This document shows positions 42,838 to 51,573 of a DNA stretch of 64,000 nt, in pieces (position 1 is the first letter of the stretch; each line of letters opens with the position of its first letter). The stretch spans positions 31,094-95,093 of the forward strand of contig JBKDZR010000053.1 in NCBI GenBank assembly GCA_047971485.1, written 5' to 3'. This DNA comes from JBKDZR01 sp047971485 (GTDB lineage: Bacteria > Pseudomonadota > Alphaproteobacteria > Rhodobacterales > Rhodobacteraceae). The notes below the pieces were generated by a model that made no database searches, was not told the DNA's origin, and saw only the letters and a list, made by a program, of their open reading frames with translations. Made by a program: the position numbers and the translations under genes.

Positions 42838-43854
42838 TTATTCGTCGTAAAGCGCGGCCTCGCTGTCGGCGACAGCGGCGACAAAGCCCTCGACATACGC
42901 GGCACCCAGTTCCTTGGACAGGAACTCCAGCACCGGGCCCTGGGCCACCTCGGCAAAGGCCGCCTTTTCCTCAGGGGTGTTCACATACACCTCAACCCCC
43001 ATGTCGCGGATCTTCTGGGTGTCGGCCAGATAGCCCTGCCCCTTGCCGGCAATCATGATCGTGGCATAGAGCGCGGTACCATCCAGCACCGCCTTACGGT
43101 TCTTTTCGCTCAACCCGTCCAGGAATTTGGGATTGGCATAGGCGAACACTGCCGAGAAGATATGCTCATCCATCGACATGTACTTGATCACCTCGGCCCA
43201 GCCGCCGTTGATCACCGTCGAGGGCGGGTTTTCACCGCCATCCACCACGCCCTGCCGAATCGCCATGGCACTTTCCGGGAAGGGGATCGGCGTCGGCGCG
43301 GCGTTCAGGCTGTTCATCAGCGCGATCATCACCGGGCTTTCCATTGACCGCAGCTTCAGCCCACTGACATCCTCAGGCGTCTTGATCGGCCCCTTGTTGT
43401 TGACAAAGTTGCGAAACCCGTCTGCGGCAAAGCCGGTGATGCGCAAGCCAACCGTGTCTTCCAGATCAGCGGCAAAATCTGTCATGACCGGGGAGGTGTT
43501 CATGAAATGGATCGCGGCATTGGCCGAGCTGAACAGATACGGCACCGAGAAGACCTGGACCTTCGGATAGAACGAGGCCAGCGCCCCATCCGTCGTCGCG
43601 GTCATCTGAAAGATGTTGTTGCGGACGTTTTCCAGCAACTCGCGATCGCCCCCGACACCGCCATGCAGCAACTGCACCTCGATATCGCCGCCCGAATGGA
43701 ATTCGACATATTTCTCGAACGCCTTCATGGCGTGGGTTTCCGGGTTGTCCGCTTCCGGCAGTGTCGTCGCGAAACGCAGCGTTTCGGCCTGGGCCGTCGC
43801 GCCAAGACAAGTCAGCACGGCCACCAAGCCGAGGGATTTGGTTGAAAGCTTCAT
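42838..43854 (-). CDS. TRAP transporter substrate-binding protein (DctP type), second locus
   Basis: 338 residues from ATG 43852-43854 behind GGGAGGATCC. Signal peptide KLSTKSLGLVAVLTCLGATA with cleavage near AQAE. The substrate carboxylate Arg lies in GLKLRSMESPV, and GVVDGGENPPST is the usual neighbour motif. First gene of the operon, behind the palindromic operator and divergent from its likely GntR regulator. Confidence 0.9.
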   Translation of the reverse strand: MKLSTKSLGLVAVLTCLGATAQAETLRFATTLPEADNPETHAMKAFEKYVEFHSGGDIEVQLLHGGVGGDRELLENVRNNIFQMTATTDGALASFYPKVQVFSVPYLFSSANAAIHFMNTSPVMTDFAADLEDTVGLRITGFAADGFRNFVNNKGPIKTPEDVSGLKLRSMESPVMIALMNSLNAAPTPIPFPESAMAIRQGVVDGGENPPSTVINGGWAEVIKYMSMDEHIFSAVFAYANPKFLDGLSEKNRKAVLDGTALYATIMIAGKGQGYLADTQKIRDMGVEVYVNTPEEKAAFAEVAQGPVLEFLSKELGAAYVEGFVAAVADSEAALYDE

Positions 43855-43880
43855 GGATCCTCCCATGTGTGATCAGATTT

Positions 43881-43895
43881 GACCGTCCTACGGTC
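43881..43895. promoter_or_regulatory. Palindromic operator between TRAP operon and gntR gene
   Basis: Perfect GACCGT-CCT-ACGGTC, with TT/AA flanks one base further out, in the 143-base divergent gap, 27 bases before the dctP start. Likely site of the GntR-family protein encoded at 43998. Confidence 0.5.
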
Positions 43896-43997
43896 GAACG
43901 TTGAGTGACATGTTAGTAGCGTGGCACTATGATTCCAGCAAGAGGACAAGCTGTAGCAGGCCAGAACGGCCAAAGGGGCCTGCGGGAGGACACTAAA

Positions 43998-44678
43998 ATG
44001 GACAGCCACAGACACGATATCAGGCCCTCCGGCCAGACCCTGCGCCAAGCCGCCTATGAACGTATCGAGGACCTGCTGAACACCGCCCGCCTCGCCCCTG
44101 GCGAAATCGTCACCCAGCGCGAATTGATGCGCCGCACCGACGCGACCCTGGCCGCCGTGCGCGAATCCATCCCCCGGCTTGAGGCCGAGGGCCTGCTCAA
44201 GACCCTGCCCAATCGCGGCCTGATGGTGCCCAGCGTCGACGTGCGTTTCGTGCGCGAAGCCTATCGCCTGCGCAGCCTGATCGAGACCGGCGCCCTGCCC
44301 GATGCCATGCGGGCCCTGCCCCGGCCCCGGATCGAGTCCTGGATCGCCGAACACGAAGCCGGCCTGCAAACCGGCCTGTCCGATGTCGAGGATGCGGTGT
44401 CGGAGCAGTTCCAGCATCTCGACTGGGATCTGCATCGCACCCTCGTGCACAGCATGAACAACAGCCTGGTCGACAACATCTATCGCGTCAACACGATCAA
44501 GATCCGCATGGCTGTCCAGTCACGGCTTCAGGTCACCCCGCTGAACATCGTGCGTGTGGCCCAGGAACACCTGGCCTTTCTGCGCCCGATGCTGGACGGC
44601 GATGAGAGGGCGGCGAAAAAGGCGCTTCAGGCCCATATCGAGAAATCAATGCGCCTGGCCCTGGGGGATACCCCCTGA
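43998..44678 (+). CDS. GntR-family transcriptional regulator (FadR/VanR-like)
   Basis: 226 residues from ATG 43998 with GGGAGGA upstream. N-terminal winged helix (LRQAAYERIEDLLNTARLAP, then GEIVTQRELMRRTDATLAAV) and an all-helical FCD effector domain (FVREAYRLRSLIETGALPDA, FQHLDWDLHRTLVHSMNN with metal-type His). Divergent from the TRAP-catabolic operon and therefore probably its substrate-responsive repressor. Confidence 0.9.
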   Translation: MDSHRHDIRPSGQTLRQAAYERIEDLLNTARLAPGEIVTQRELMRRTDATLAAVRESIPRLEAEGLLKTLPNRGLMVPSVDVRFVREAYRLRSLIETGALPDAMRALPRPRIESWIAEHEAGLQTGLSDVEDAVSEQFQHLDWDLHRTLVHSMNNSLVDNIYRVNTIKIRMAVQSRLQVTPLNIVRVAQEHLAFLRPMLDGDERAAKKALQAHIEKSMRLALGDTP

Positions 44679-44796
44679 TCTTCGCACCCCGGGAAATGTG
44701 TCTTTGCCCCGGATGCCGATGACCGCGTGTTCATCACCAAGGGCTGCTCTGGGGTCTTGTGCGCGCAGCCCCGGCACGGGACACGCACGAAACGGA

Positions 44797-44813
44797 CGTC
44801 AGAACACCTGACG
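44797..44813. terminator. Hairpin between convergent gntR and DUF1523 genes
   Basis: CGTCAG-AACAC-CTGACG, 36 bases before the end of the DUF1523 gene. Weak bidirectional terminator candidate. Confidence 0.3.
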
Positions 44814-44848
44814 GACCCACAAATCCGGATCAAATGGCGACAGATCCT

Positions 44849-45514
44849 TCAGCCGAACACCTCGGTCCACCATTCCTTGAAACGCGTCCCCGGGCCACGA
44901 AAGGGCCGGTCCACCGGCGTCGTCTCTGGCCTGTCGTCAGGATCGAACGCCTCTTGCACATCACGCACGACCGGGTCGATCCGGTTCTTCCGGAACCGGC
45001 GCCAGGCCCGCCAGACCGCCGTGATCAGCACCGCCAGCCCGGCCAGGAAAACGATATTGAACCAGGGAATGATCCGCACCTCCGGCCCCGCCACCGGGGT
45101 CAGCTTCAGCGCGTTGGGGTAGATCGAGAACAGCTGATTGCGCCAGCCGTAATACCGCACCTTGATCCAGCGCGGCGCCTCGGCAGTGGAATTCAGATCG
45201 GCGGCATTGGCCTGCAGATCGGCGCTGTTGAACTTGAAATAGAACGGCCAGCCCCAACCGGTATCCTCATTGCGGAACACCCGGGGGCGGCCGTTTTCCC
45301 GGATTGAGGAGATGAATTTCACATCCCGGTTCTGCGCCGTGACATCCGCACGTTCGGCGGTGTTCCAGAAGATACTGTCCCAGCCCGAGACCTCGACACG
45401 GCGCACCTCATTGCCGACGATGCGAACCACATCGTGCTTGGGCAGCGTGTAGTGGAGGAAACCGCCGATAACGGCGATCACGAGAAGACGAAAAATCCAA
45501 AGGGCGATACGCAT
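44849..45514 (-). CDS. DUF1523 membrane protein
   Basis: 221 residues. N-terminal membrane segment (LWIFRLLVIAVIGGFLHYTL), a periplasmic beta-rich domain (HDVVRIVGNEVRRVEVSG, GWGWPFYFKFNSADLQ, then WIKVRYYGWR), a second membrane segment (IIPWFNIVFLAGLAVLITAV) and a basic, Pro-rich cytoplasmic tail. This is the DUF1523 layout, function unknown. Starts ATG 45512-45514; the small membrane gene upstream ends ten bases earlier, so they are probably cotranscribed. Confidence 0.85.
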   Translation of the reverse strand: MRIALWIFRLLVIAVIGGFLHYTLPKHDVVRIVGNEVRRVEVSGWDSIFWNTAERADVTAQNRDVKFISSIRENGRPRVFRNEDTGWGWPFYFKFNSADLQANAADLNSTAEAPRWIKVRYYGWRNQLFSIYPNALKLTPVAGPEVRIIPWFNIVFLAGLAVLITAVWRAWRRFRKNRIDPVVRDVQEAFDPDDRPETTPVDRPFRGPGTRFKEWWTEVFG

Positions 45515-45523
45515 GACCGGTCT

Positions 45524-45787
45524 TTACCTGAGATTGCTCCAATAGATATAGCCCGCCAGGATCAGGATTGGCAGCCCATAAACCACCGTAGCCAGACGCA
45601 CCCGCAGACGGCGCATATAGGACAACAGCGCACGCTCGACAAAGGCGTCCCGCTCCGGTTCCGGTGTACCCGGCGCATAACCCGCCTCCAGCCGTTCTCG
45701 TTCCGCCGCCCGAAAATAGAAAAACAGGCTGGCATAGATGATCGTCTGGGCAACCAGCACGATCAGGGCAAAGCGGGCAAAGGCCAT
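45524..45787 (-). CDS. Small two-helix membrane protein
   Basis: 87 residues from ATG 45785-45787 (GGGAT upstream); a TTG at 45808 would add seven codons. Two hydrophobic segments (FALIVLVAQTIIYASLFFYF, and VVYGLPILILAGYIYWSNL) joined by an acidic then basic loop. Not recognised. Coupled in position with the DUF1523 gene; a joint envelope role is inferred. Confidence 0.7.
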   Translation of the reverse strand: MAFARFALIVLVAQTIIYASLFFYFRAAERERLEAGYAPGTPEPERDAFVERALLSYMRRLRVRLATVVYGLPILILAGYIYWSNLR

Positions 45788-45874
45788 GGCGGGATCCCGA
45801 TCAGTCAAACGGCGCCGTTATCCGGCGATCATCGCGGCCCGTCAACGGCGCGGCTTCATCGGACGGTCCACGCC

Positions 45875-45905
45875 TTGACGCAGCCGCCGGCACAGCGCAG
45901 CTTAG
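45875..45905 (+). promoter_or_regulatory. Possible promoter for the S58 peptidase gene
   Basis: TTGACG at 45875-45880 with a weak -10 (AGCTTA) near 45899, 18 bases on. Followed by a strong GAGGAGG ribosome site. Tentative. Confidence 0.25.
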
Positions 45906-45927
45906 CGCGAACCGAGGAGGGATGCCA

Positions 45928-46914
45928 ATGCAACCGGGACCCGCCAATCTGATCACCGATGTTGCCGGTCTGCGGGTCGGCAATGCCGAGGACAAGGCCC
46001 TGCGCAGCGGCGTGACCCTGCTGACCGCCGATCGCCCCTTTACCGCCGCCGTTCACGTCATGGGCGGCGCGCCAGGCACCACCGAGACCGATCTTCTGGC
46101 CCCCGACAAGCTGGTTCAGCAAGTCGATGCCCTGGTCCTGGCCGGCGGCTCGGCCTTTGGGCTGGGGGCGGCCGATGGGGTCCGCGATGCGCTGCGCCAT
46201 CAGGGGCGCGGCTTTGCCGTGGGCGATCAGCGGGTACCCATCGTGCCCGGCGCGATCCTGTTTGACCTGCTCAATGGCGGGGACAAGGGCTGGCCCGTCT
46301 CGCCCTATCCCGCGCTGGGGGCGCAGGCGCTGGCAGCGGCGCGCCCGGATTTTGCCCTTGGCACCACCGGGGCCGGCTATGGCGCAACGGCCGGGCGACT
46401 GAAGGGCGGGCTTGGCTCGGCCTCGCTGGTCCTGGACGGGATCACGGTGGGCGCGCTGGTCGCCGTGAATGCGCTTGGTCAGGTCACCGTTGGCGATACC
46501 CGGCATTTCTGGGCCGCACCCTTCGAGATCGGTGATGAATTCGGCGGCTGCGGCCCCGCGCCACGCATGCCCCCGCCGCCGATCCCCCGGCTGACCCGCG
46601 GCCCGGGCGAGGCCACGACCATTGCCATCGTCGCCACGGATGCCGCGCTGGATCAAGCCCAGGCGACACGCCTGGCCGTGGCCGCCCATGATGGGCTGGC
46701 CCGGGCCATCGTGCCCGCCCACAGCCTGCTGGACGGTGATCTGGTCTTTGCTGCCGCGACCGGTGCAGTGCCCTTGCCCGATCCGGTAGCCACCCCGTTT
46801 CGCCTGGGCCATGCCGCCGCACTGTGCCTGTCGCGGGCCGTCGCGCGGGGGGTCCATGCCGCCCGCGCCCTGCCCGGCGATACCGTACCCAGCTGGCAAT
46901 CGCTTTACGCCTGA
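45928..46914 (+). CDS. P1/S58 family peptidase (DmpA/L-aminopeptidase-like)
   Basis: 328 residues from ATG 45928, which has GAGGAGG at proper spacing; ATG 45922 lies too close. N-terminal nucleophile hydrolase of the DmpA/BapA fold: NLITDVAGLRVGNAED start, LAGGSAFGLGAADGVRDAL, TGAGYGATAGRLKGGLGSAS, then TTIAIVATDAAL, where the first Thr is the likely autocleavage-exposed nucleophile. Cleaves N-terminal residues or beta-peptides. Classical DmpA has Ser; the Thr variant is common in this short subgroup (from memory). Confidence 0.85.
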   Translation: MQPGPANLITDVAGLRVGNAEDKALRSGVTLLTADRPFTAAVHVMGGAPGTTETDLLAPDKLVQQVDALVLAGGSAFGLGAADGVRDALRHQGRGFAVGDQRVPIVPGAILFDLLNGGDKGWPVSPYPALGAQALAAARPDFALGTTGAGYGATAGRLKGGLGSASLVLDGITVGALVAVNALGQVTVGDTRHFWAAPFEIGDEFGGCGPAPRMPPPPIPRLTRGPGEATTIAIVATDAALDQAQATRLAVAAHDGLARAIVPAHSLLDGDLVFAAATGAVPLPDPVATPFRLGHAAALCLSRAVARGVHAARALPGDTVPSWQSLYA

Positions 46915-46940
46915 CACATTGCAGACCGAGAGGATCCTTC

Positions 46941-47510
46941 ATGTCATTCCGCACCGCACTGGCCCTGGCCGCCCTGCTTGTCCTGTCCCCGGCCCTGGCC
47001 CCCGCCGATGAGATCTCCGATACGCTGGCAGCGGCCCGCAGCGCCTATGACGAAGGCGACATCGCCCGCGCGCTTGAGGAACTGTCCTTCGCCCAGGCGC
47101 TGTTGCAGGACATGCGGACTGACAGCTTGTCCCAGTATCTGCCCCCCGCGCCCGAAGGCTGGACCAGCGAACAACACAACGTGACCAGCAGCCTGATCGC
47201 CTTTGCCCCCAACGCCATCGGCAGCGCGGCCGACTATTCCGACGGAACCGATGTCTTTACCCTGACGATCAGCATCGACAACCCGCTGATGGCCATGTTC
47301 AGCCAAATGGCTTCGAACCCGATGCTGGCCCGCGCGGCCGGGGCAAGCCTGGACCGCCTGGGCGACACCAAGGTCCTGAACATGGATGGCACCCTGACCA
47401 CAGTGATCGCCAGCCGCATCCTCGTTCAGGCCGAAGGCGCGCCGGTCGAGATCATGATGCCGATCTACAGCATGATCGATTTCGCCGGTTTGGAAGGGTT
47501 CGATTTCTGA
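46941..47510 (+). CDS. Secreted protein of unknown function
   Basis: 189 residues from ATG 46941 after GAGAGGA. Signal peptide SFRTALALAALLVLSPALAP, then a helical, possibly TPR-like hairpin (ISDTLAAARSAYDEGDIA, then RALEELSFAQALLQ) and a globular part with SNPMLARAAGASLDRLGD and a C-terminal beta segment (VEIMMPIYSMIDFAGLEGF). Not recognised with confidence. It follows the S58 peptidase by 26 bases on the same strand and may share its message. Confidence 0.75.
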   Translation: MSFRTALALAALLVLSPALAPADEISDTLAAARSAYDEGDIARALEELSFAQALLQDMRTDSLSQYLPPAPEGWTSEQHNVTSSLIAFAPNAIGSAADYSDGTDVFTLTISIDNPLMAMFSQMASNPMLARAAGASLDRLGDTKVLNMDGTLTTVIASRILVQAEGAPVEIMMPIYSMIDFAGLEGFDF

Positions 47511-47676
47511 TCCCAAAGGGCGTGGAGATGGAGACCGATCTGTTTCGCCGTCACACCTGACAGCTTCGAGACCAACGACAACAGGGATTTGCCATTTGCC
47601 AAGCCGGCTTTGTCGATAAGGCGGCCACTGCCCTGTACAGCCCAAGCCACGCATCGCCGCGCCGCGGGCAACACGC

Positions 47677-47702
47677 AAAAAAGCCCGCGGCATGCCGCGG
47701 GC
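47677..47702 (-). terminator. Rho-independent terminator of hsp20
   Basis: Perfect 20-base palindrome GCCCGCGGCATGCCGCGGGC (47683-47702) followed on the minus strand by six T, 35 bases after the hsp20 stop. Confidence 0.85.
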
Positions 47703-47736
47703 CTCTGTCACATCCGGCCGGTCCCGGAAACCCGGA

Positions 47737-48177
47737 TCAGTTCACCGACGGCGCGGTCCGGGAAATTGCGATCTGGCGGGGTTTGAGCGCCTCGGGCACC
47801 TCGCGGATCAGATCGATATGCAGCATCCCATCCAGATGGGCAGCCCCCGTCACACGCACATGTTCTGCCAGATGGAAGCGGCGTTCGAAGGCGCGGGTGG
47901 CAATGCCGCGGTGCAGATAGACACGATTGCCCCCGTCTGCGGCCTTCTTGGCCGAAACGATCAGCGCATTTTCACGCTGTTCCACCGACAGTTCGCTTTC
48001 GGCAAATCCGGCCACGGCAATCGAGATACGCCAGCCGTCTTCAGCGGTCTTCTCGATATTGTAGGGGGGATAGCTGGGCTGGCTGACATCGGAACTCAGC
48101 ACCCGATCCATCAAGTCGGCGATCTGGTCAAAGCCGACAGTGGCGCGGTGCAGCGGTGCAAGGTCGAAATTACGCAT
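47737..48177 (-). CDS. hsp20: Small heat-shock protein, Hsp20/IbpA family
   Basis: ATP-independent chaperone that holds unfolding proteins. 146 residues from ATG 48175-48177, placed nine bases after GGAGG; the ATG overlapping the GGAGG (48184-48186) is too close. N-terminus FDLAPLHRATVGFDQIADLM, alpha-crystallin domain (YPPYNIEKTAEDGWRISIAV, AGFAESELSV), LIVSAKK, and the C-terminal I-x-I-type tail RQIAISR. Preceded by a three-hairpin leader with a ROSE signature. Confidence 0.9.
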   Translation of the reverse strand: MRNFDLAPLHRATVGFDQIADLMDRVLSSDVSQPSYPPYNIEKTAEDGWRISIAVAGFAESELSVEQRENALIVSAKKAADGGNRVYLHRGIATRAFERRFHLAEHVRVTGAAHLDGMLHIDLIREVPEALKPRQIAISRTAPSVN

Positions 48178-48267
48178 CTTGGTCATCCTCCATAGAGCGA
48201 TACCTGGGCCGTCCTCCATCGGACAGACGGCGTTTCGATAATTCGGCATCCCCAATTGGGCGATGCC
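48178..48267 (-). ncRNA. ROSE-like RNA thermometer in the hsp20 leader
   Basis: Three hairpins precede the hsp20 start on the minus strand. First, GGCATC/GATGCC round CCCAATTGGG (48245-48267). Second, GCCGTC/GACGGC with an inner TCC/GGA (48208-48231). Third, UAUCGCUCUAUGGAGGAU (48184-48201), in which UCGCU fits the UYGCU motif of ROSE elements facing the AGGA of the ribosome site, with the characteristic G opposite G. A sigma32-like CTTGAA box lies upstream at 48301-48306 (minus), with only a weak -10. Melting at heat shock would free GGAGG. Confidence 0.6.
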
Positions 48268-48323
48268 GTGCCCATGGATGTGTGCGCCCCCCAGGCCGGT
48301 TTCAAGACCCGGCCCGATCCCGG

Positions 48324-49073
48324 TCAGCGCATCGCGATGATTTCTTTGCGGCTGCGGCCCAGACGATGCAGCATCGGATCCGTTAACCCCGGGTCCAGTG
48401 CGATGGCCACGATATTGCCCTTTGCCGGCCGTTTCGTACTGCGCGAGGCAATCGAGGACGCAACCCCGGCCAACCGAGGCCCGGCCACTGTTTCGCGGAT
48501 CAGGGGGGCCCCGGAAACACCGGGCACACCCTCGCAACTGGTGAAAACCAGCGATCCGTTGCGTTGCAGAACTTCGCAGGCCTCTTGCCATGATGGCAAC
48601 TGCGACCGGTCGATGGCATAGGACATCACCTCCAGCCGGTCACCGGGATGCAGGTTGAAAACCACCGGCAATGGCCGGATCCGGGGCGGCATCGGCCGGG
48701 ACAGACGCACCAGCCCCAGATCACGGGACACGGTCTGGGAGACGCGGCTGAAGCCTTCGACCAGGGTAACCTGCGCGCCCTTGCCATGGGCCGCGAACTG
48801 CCCCGAACGATAGCCGGCCAGGAAATTGACCCGCTCAGGCGCAACCCGTTTCTGGGTGCGTTTGTCGACCAGGCAATGGGCCGCCGTCAGCACCAGATCC
48901 GGGGCGACCAGCGTTGCCGTGCAAAAACCCTGCCCCGCGATGTTCAGCCGCCCCACCGCCAGCCATCGGTTCTGGTCGGTCGCACTCATGCCCTGACGCA
49001 GGGTTTCAGCCCCCGCTGGCAGGGCCAAAAGGACGGGCAGCAAAAGCGGGGCAAGGCGCAGGAAAAAGGTCAT
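48324..49073 (-). CDS. Secreted trypsin-like serine protease
   Basis: 249 residues with a signal peptide (FFLRLAPLLLPVLLALPAGA). Chymotrypsin-fold triad: His in VLTAAHCLVD, Asp in SRDLGLVRL, Ser in GVPGVSGAPLI (a GxSGxP variant of GDSGGP). Cys pairs at FCTATL/AAHC and EACEV/TSCEG suggest disulfides. Periplasmic or secreted; target unknown. It ends 147 bases before the hsp20 start and shares the strand, so an envelope-stress link is conceivable but unproven. Confidence 0.85.
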   Translation of the reverse strand: MTFFLRLAPLLLPVLLALPAGAETLRQGMSATDQNRWLAVGRLNIAGQGFCTATLVAPDLVLTAAHCLVDKRTQKRVAPERVNFLAGYRSGQFAAHGKGAQVTLVEGFSRVSQTVSRDLGLVRLSRPMPPRIRPLPVVFNLHPGDRLEVMSYAIDRSQLPSWQEACEVLQRNGSLVFTSCEGVPGVSGAPLIRETVAGPRLAGVASSIASRSTKRPAKGNIVAIALDPGLTDPMLHRLGRSRKEIIAMR

Positions 49074-49112
49074 GCCCTTCTATGCCACAAACTGGTTACC
49101 GTGTCGTCCTTT

Positions 49113-50411
49113 TCATTGGGGAAAGATTGCCGGAATTTTCTCCGGTTTCGGCCCACCCGTCGCCCAATCCAACAGCTCCACCGTGTGTACAATCGGCACA
49201 TCAGCCCCCTGAGAAAGCTGCATCATGCACCCGATGTTTCCCGCTGCGATCAAGTCCGGCCCGGTCGCGGCCAATGTTGTCAATTTGCGCGATTTCAGCT
49301 GTCCCGCGATTTCCGGCTGCAACAGGTTATAGGTGCCCGCCGACCCACAGCACAGATGCGAATCGCGCGGCTCGACAACGTCGAATCCGGCACGCTTAAG
49401 CAGATCTTTTGGCGCGGTTTTCACCTGCTGACCATGCTGCAGCGAACAGGCGGCATGATAAGCCACGCGGATCCCCTTGGCCGGGCCTTCGGGGATTTCC
49501 AGCCGGGTCAGAAGCTCGCTGATATCGACCGCACGGGCCGAGATCTCGGCAGCCTCAGCCGCCATATCCGTCGTGCGCATCATATGCCCGTAATCCTTCA
49601 CCGTCGTGCCGCAGCCCGAGGTGTTGATCACGATCGCATCCAGCCCCTGGCCCCGCACCTCTGCCATCCAGGCAGCGATGTTGGCCCGCGCGGCGGCATG
49701 GCTGTCGTCGACGCGGCCCATGTGATGGGTCAGCGCGCCACAGCACCCCTGCCCGCGCGCCACGACCACTTCACATCCCAGCCGCCGCAACAGGCGGATC
49801 GTGGCATCGTTGATATCGGTATCCAGCGCCTTTTGCGCACAGCCCGTCATCAACGCCACCCGCATCCGCTGCGGGCCTTGGGCCGGGAAGACCTGGGGGT
49901 CGTCATTGCGGCTGACCGGCGGCACCTGGCGCGGGGCCATGTCCAGCATGGCCCGCAGGCGCCGATCGGGGATCAGGCCACGAAAGGGTCGGCCCAGCTT
50001 GGCCGCAAACAGCGCCAGACGGAACCGCCCGGGATAGGGCAGGATCGCCGCCAGCAGACGCCGCAGGGCGCGGTCATGCCAGGGGCGGGTGTAGGTGCGC
50101 TCGATATAGGCGCGGGCTTCATCCACCAGATGCATGTAGTGCACCCCCGAGGGACAGGTGGACATGCACGACAGGCAAGACAGGCAGCGGTCGATATGCT
50201 TGACGGTTTTCGCATCCGCCGGCCGGCCGCTTTCCAGCATTTCCTTCATCAGGTAGATACGACCGCGCGGGCTGTCCAACTCATCGCCCAGCACCTGATA
50301 GGTCGGACAGGTCGCGGTGCAAAAACCGCAATGGACGCAGGATCTCAGGACCTCATTGGCACGTTTCAGCCCCGGCTCGCGCAGTTGCGCTTCGGTGAAA
50401 TTCGTCTGCAT
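49113..50411 (-). CDS. glcF: Glycolate oxidase iron-sulfur subunit
   Basis: 432 residues. Two 4Fe-4S motifs near the N-terminus, CVHCGFCTATCPTY and CLSCLSCMSTCPSGV, then two CCG-type domains (QGCCGALTHHMG, HLCCGSAGTYN) as in GlcF and related lactate oxidases. Carries electrons from the flavin subunits to the quinone pool. Last gene of glcDEF, 10 bases after glcE. Confidence 0.93.
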   Translation of the reverse strand: MQTNFTEAQLREPGLKRANEVLRSCVHCGFCTATCPTYQVLGDELDSPRGRIYLMKEMLESGRPADAKTVKHIDRCLSCLSCMSTCPSGVHYMHLVDEARAYIERTYTRPWHDRALRRLLAAILPYPGRFRLALFAAKLGRPFRGLIPDRRLRAMLDMAPRQVPPVSRNDDPQVFPAQGPQRMRVALMTGCAQKALDTDINDATIRLLRRLGCEVVVARGQGCCGALTHHMGRVDDSHAAARANIAAWMAEVRGQGLDAIVINTSGCGTTVKDYGHMMRTTDMAAEAAEISARAVDISELLTRLEIPEGPAKGIRVAYHAACSLQHGQQVKTAPKDLLKRAGFDVVEPRDSHLCCGSAGTYNLLQPEIAGQLKSRKLTTLAATGPDLIAAGNIGCMMQLSQGADVPIVHTVELLDWATGGPKPEKIPAIFPQ

Positions 50412-50421
50412 GATCGTCCTT

Positions 50422-51573
50422 TCAGCCCATCAGGCCGGGGTTGAGGATGCCGCGCGGATCAAAGCGCGCCCGCAAATCACGGCTGAGCCGGGCGACCACG
50501 GGGTTTTCCGGCGGGATGGCCGGAAGGCGGGCAAAGGTTTCCGGCGCCGCCCGCATCAGCGTGGCATGGCCGCGTATCGGGCCCAGTTCCACACGCAGAT
50601 CGCGCCCCTCGGGCAGCAGCAGCCAGACCAGCCCGCCCCCCCAGTCATAGAGCGCGCGGGCCCCGGCGATCCCGGCCACCAACGCCGCCGCATCGCCGGG
50701 GACCACATGCAACCGCCAGACATCGCCGGGCTGATCGGCGAAAACAGTGACATCGCGCACCTGTGCCCAAAGCGCCTGCACTGCATCGGGCGCGCGTTCA
50801 ACCCGGGCCACCCCCCAAGGGGCCAGTAATTCGGTCAACCGTGCCGCGCGATGGGCCACCTGGGCCTCGAACCCTTCGATCCGCAATACGGTGCGCGCCC
50901 CCGGCCCACCCAGATGCGCCGCGCCGCTGACCTCATAGGGTGATCCCAGGGCCGCCGACAGCGCGGCCAGCCCGGCACTATCCGACAAGCCGGCGATCTC
51001 CAGCGTGGCGCTGGCCTCGGTGCCAGGCAACACCTTCAGCGCCACCTCGCTGAGCACCCCCAGCGTGCCCCGGCTGCCGGCCATCAGCTTGACCAGATCA
51101 TAGCCCGTGACGTTCTTCATCACCCGGCCGCCATTGCGGGTAATCACCCCCATGCCATCGACGAAACGGACACCGATCAACGCATCACGACACGCGCCAG
51201 CCTGCACCCGACGCGGGCCGCTGGCATTAGCCGCAACGATCCCGCCGATGGTGGTCACGCCGTCCCGGCCCAGAAGGGCGCGCAGATCGGGGGGGTCAAA
51301 GGCCAGGCGCTGGCCCTCGGTGGCCAGGGTCGCCTCGATCTCGGTCAACGGCGTTCCCGCGCCCGCCACCAGGGTCAGGGCACCGGGTTCGTACAACCGA
51401 ACCCCGGACAGGCCCGAGGCATCCAGCACCTGGCCCCTGACCTGCCCCACCCAGCGTGTGCCGCCCCCCTGGATCTGCACGCCGCCGGTGGCACCGGCCA
51501 CGGCCTCGGCCAGATCCGCCTCATCGCGGGGGCGCAGCGGCGTCTGATCAACCGCCATATCCGCGCTGCTCAT
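50422..51573 (-). CDS. glcE: Glycolate oxidase FAD-binding subunit GlcE
   Basis: 383 residues of the FAD-linked oxidase type: QIQGGGTRWVGQVRG N-terminal FAD strand, TIGGIVAANASGPRRVQAGA and KNVTGYDLVKLMAGSRGTLG. The start ATG 51571-51573 overlaps the glcD stop (ATGA). Works with GlcD and GlcF to oxidise glycolate to glyoxylate. The reading frame is intact, unlike glcD. Confidence 0.92.
   Translation of the reverse strand: MSSADMAVDQTPLRPRDEADLAEAVAGATGGVQIQGGGTRWVGQVRGQVLDASGLSGVRLYEPGALTLVAGAGTPLTEIEATLATEGQRLAFDPPDLRALLGRDGVTTIGGIVAANASGPRRVQAGACRDALIGVRFVDGMGVITRNGGRVMKNVTGYDLVKLMAGSRGTLGVLSEVALKVLPGTEASATLEIAGLSDSAGLAALSAALGSPYEVSGAAHLGGPGARTVLRIEGFEAQVAHRAARLTELLAPWGVARVERAPDAVQALWAQVRDVTVFADQPGDVWRLHVVPGDAAALVAGIAGARALYDWGGGLVWLLLPEGRDLRVELGPIRGHATLMRAAPETFARLPAIPPENPVVARLSRDLRARFDPRGILNPGLMG

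Noticed and set aside
47465..47674. Minus-strand frame between hsp20 and the secreted protein gene
   Set aside because: Overlaps the end of the 46941 gene, lacks a ribosome site and family match, and would run through the hsp20 downstream region; perhaps a gene remnant, but unsupported.
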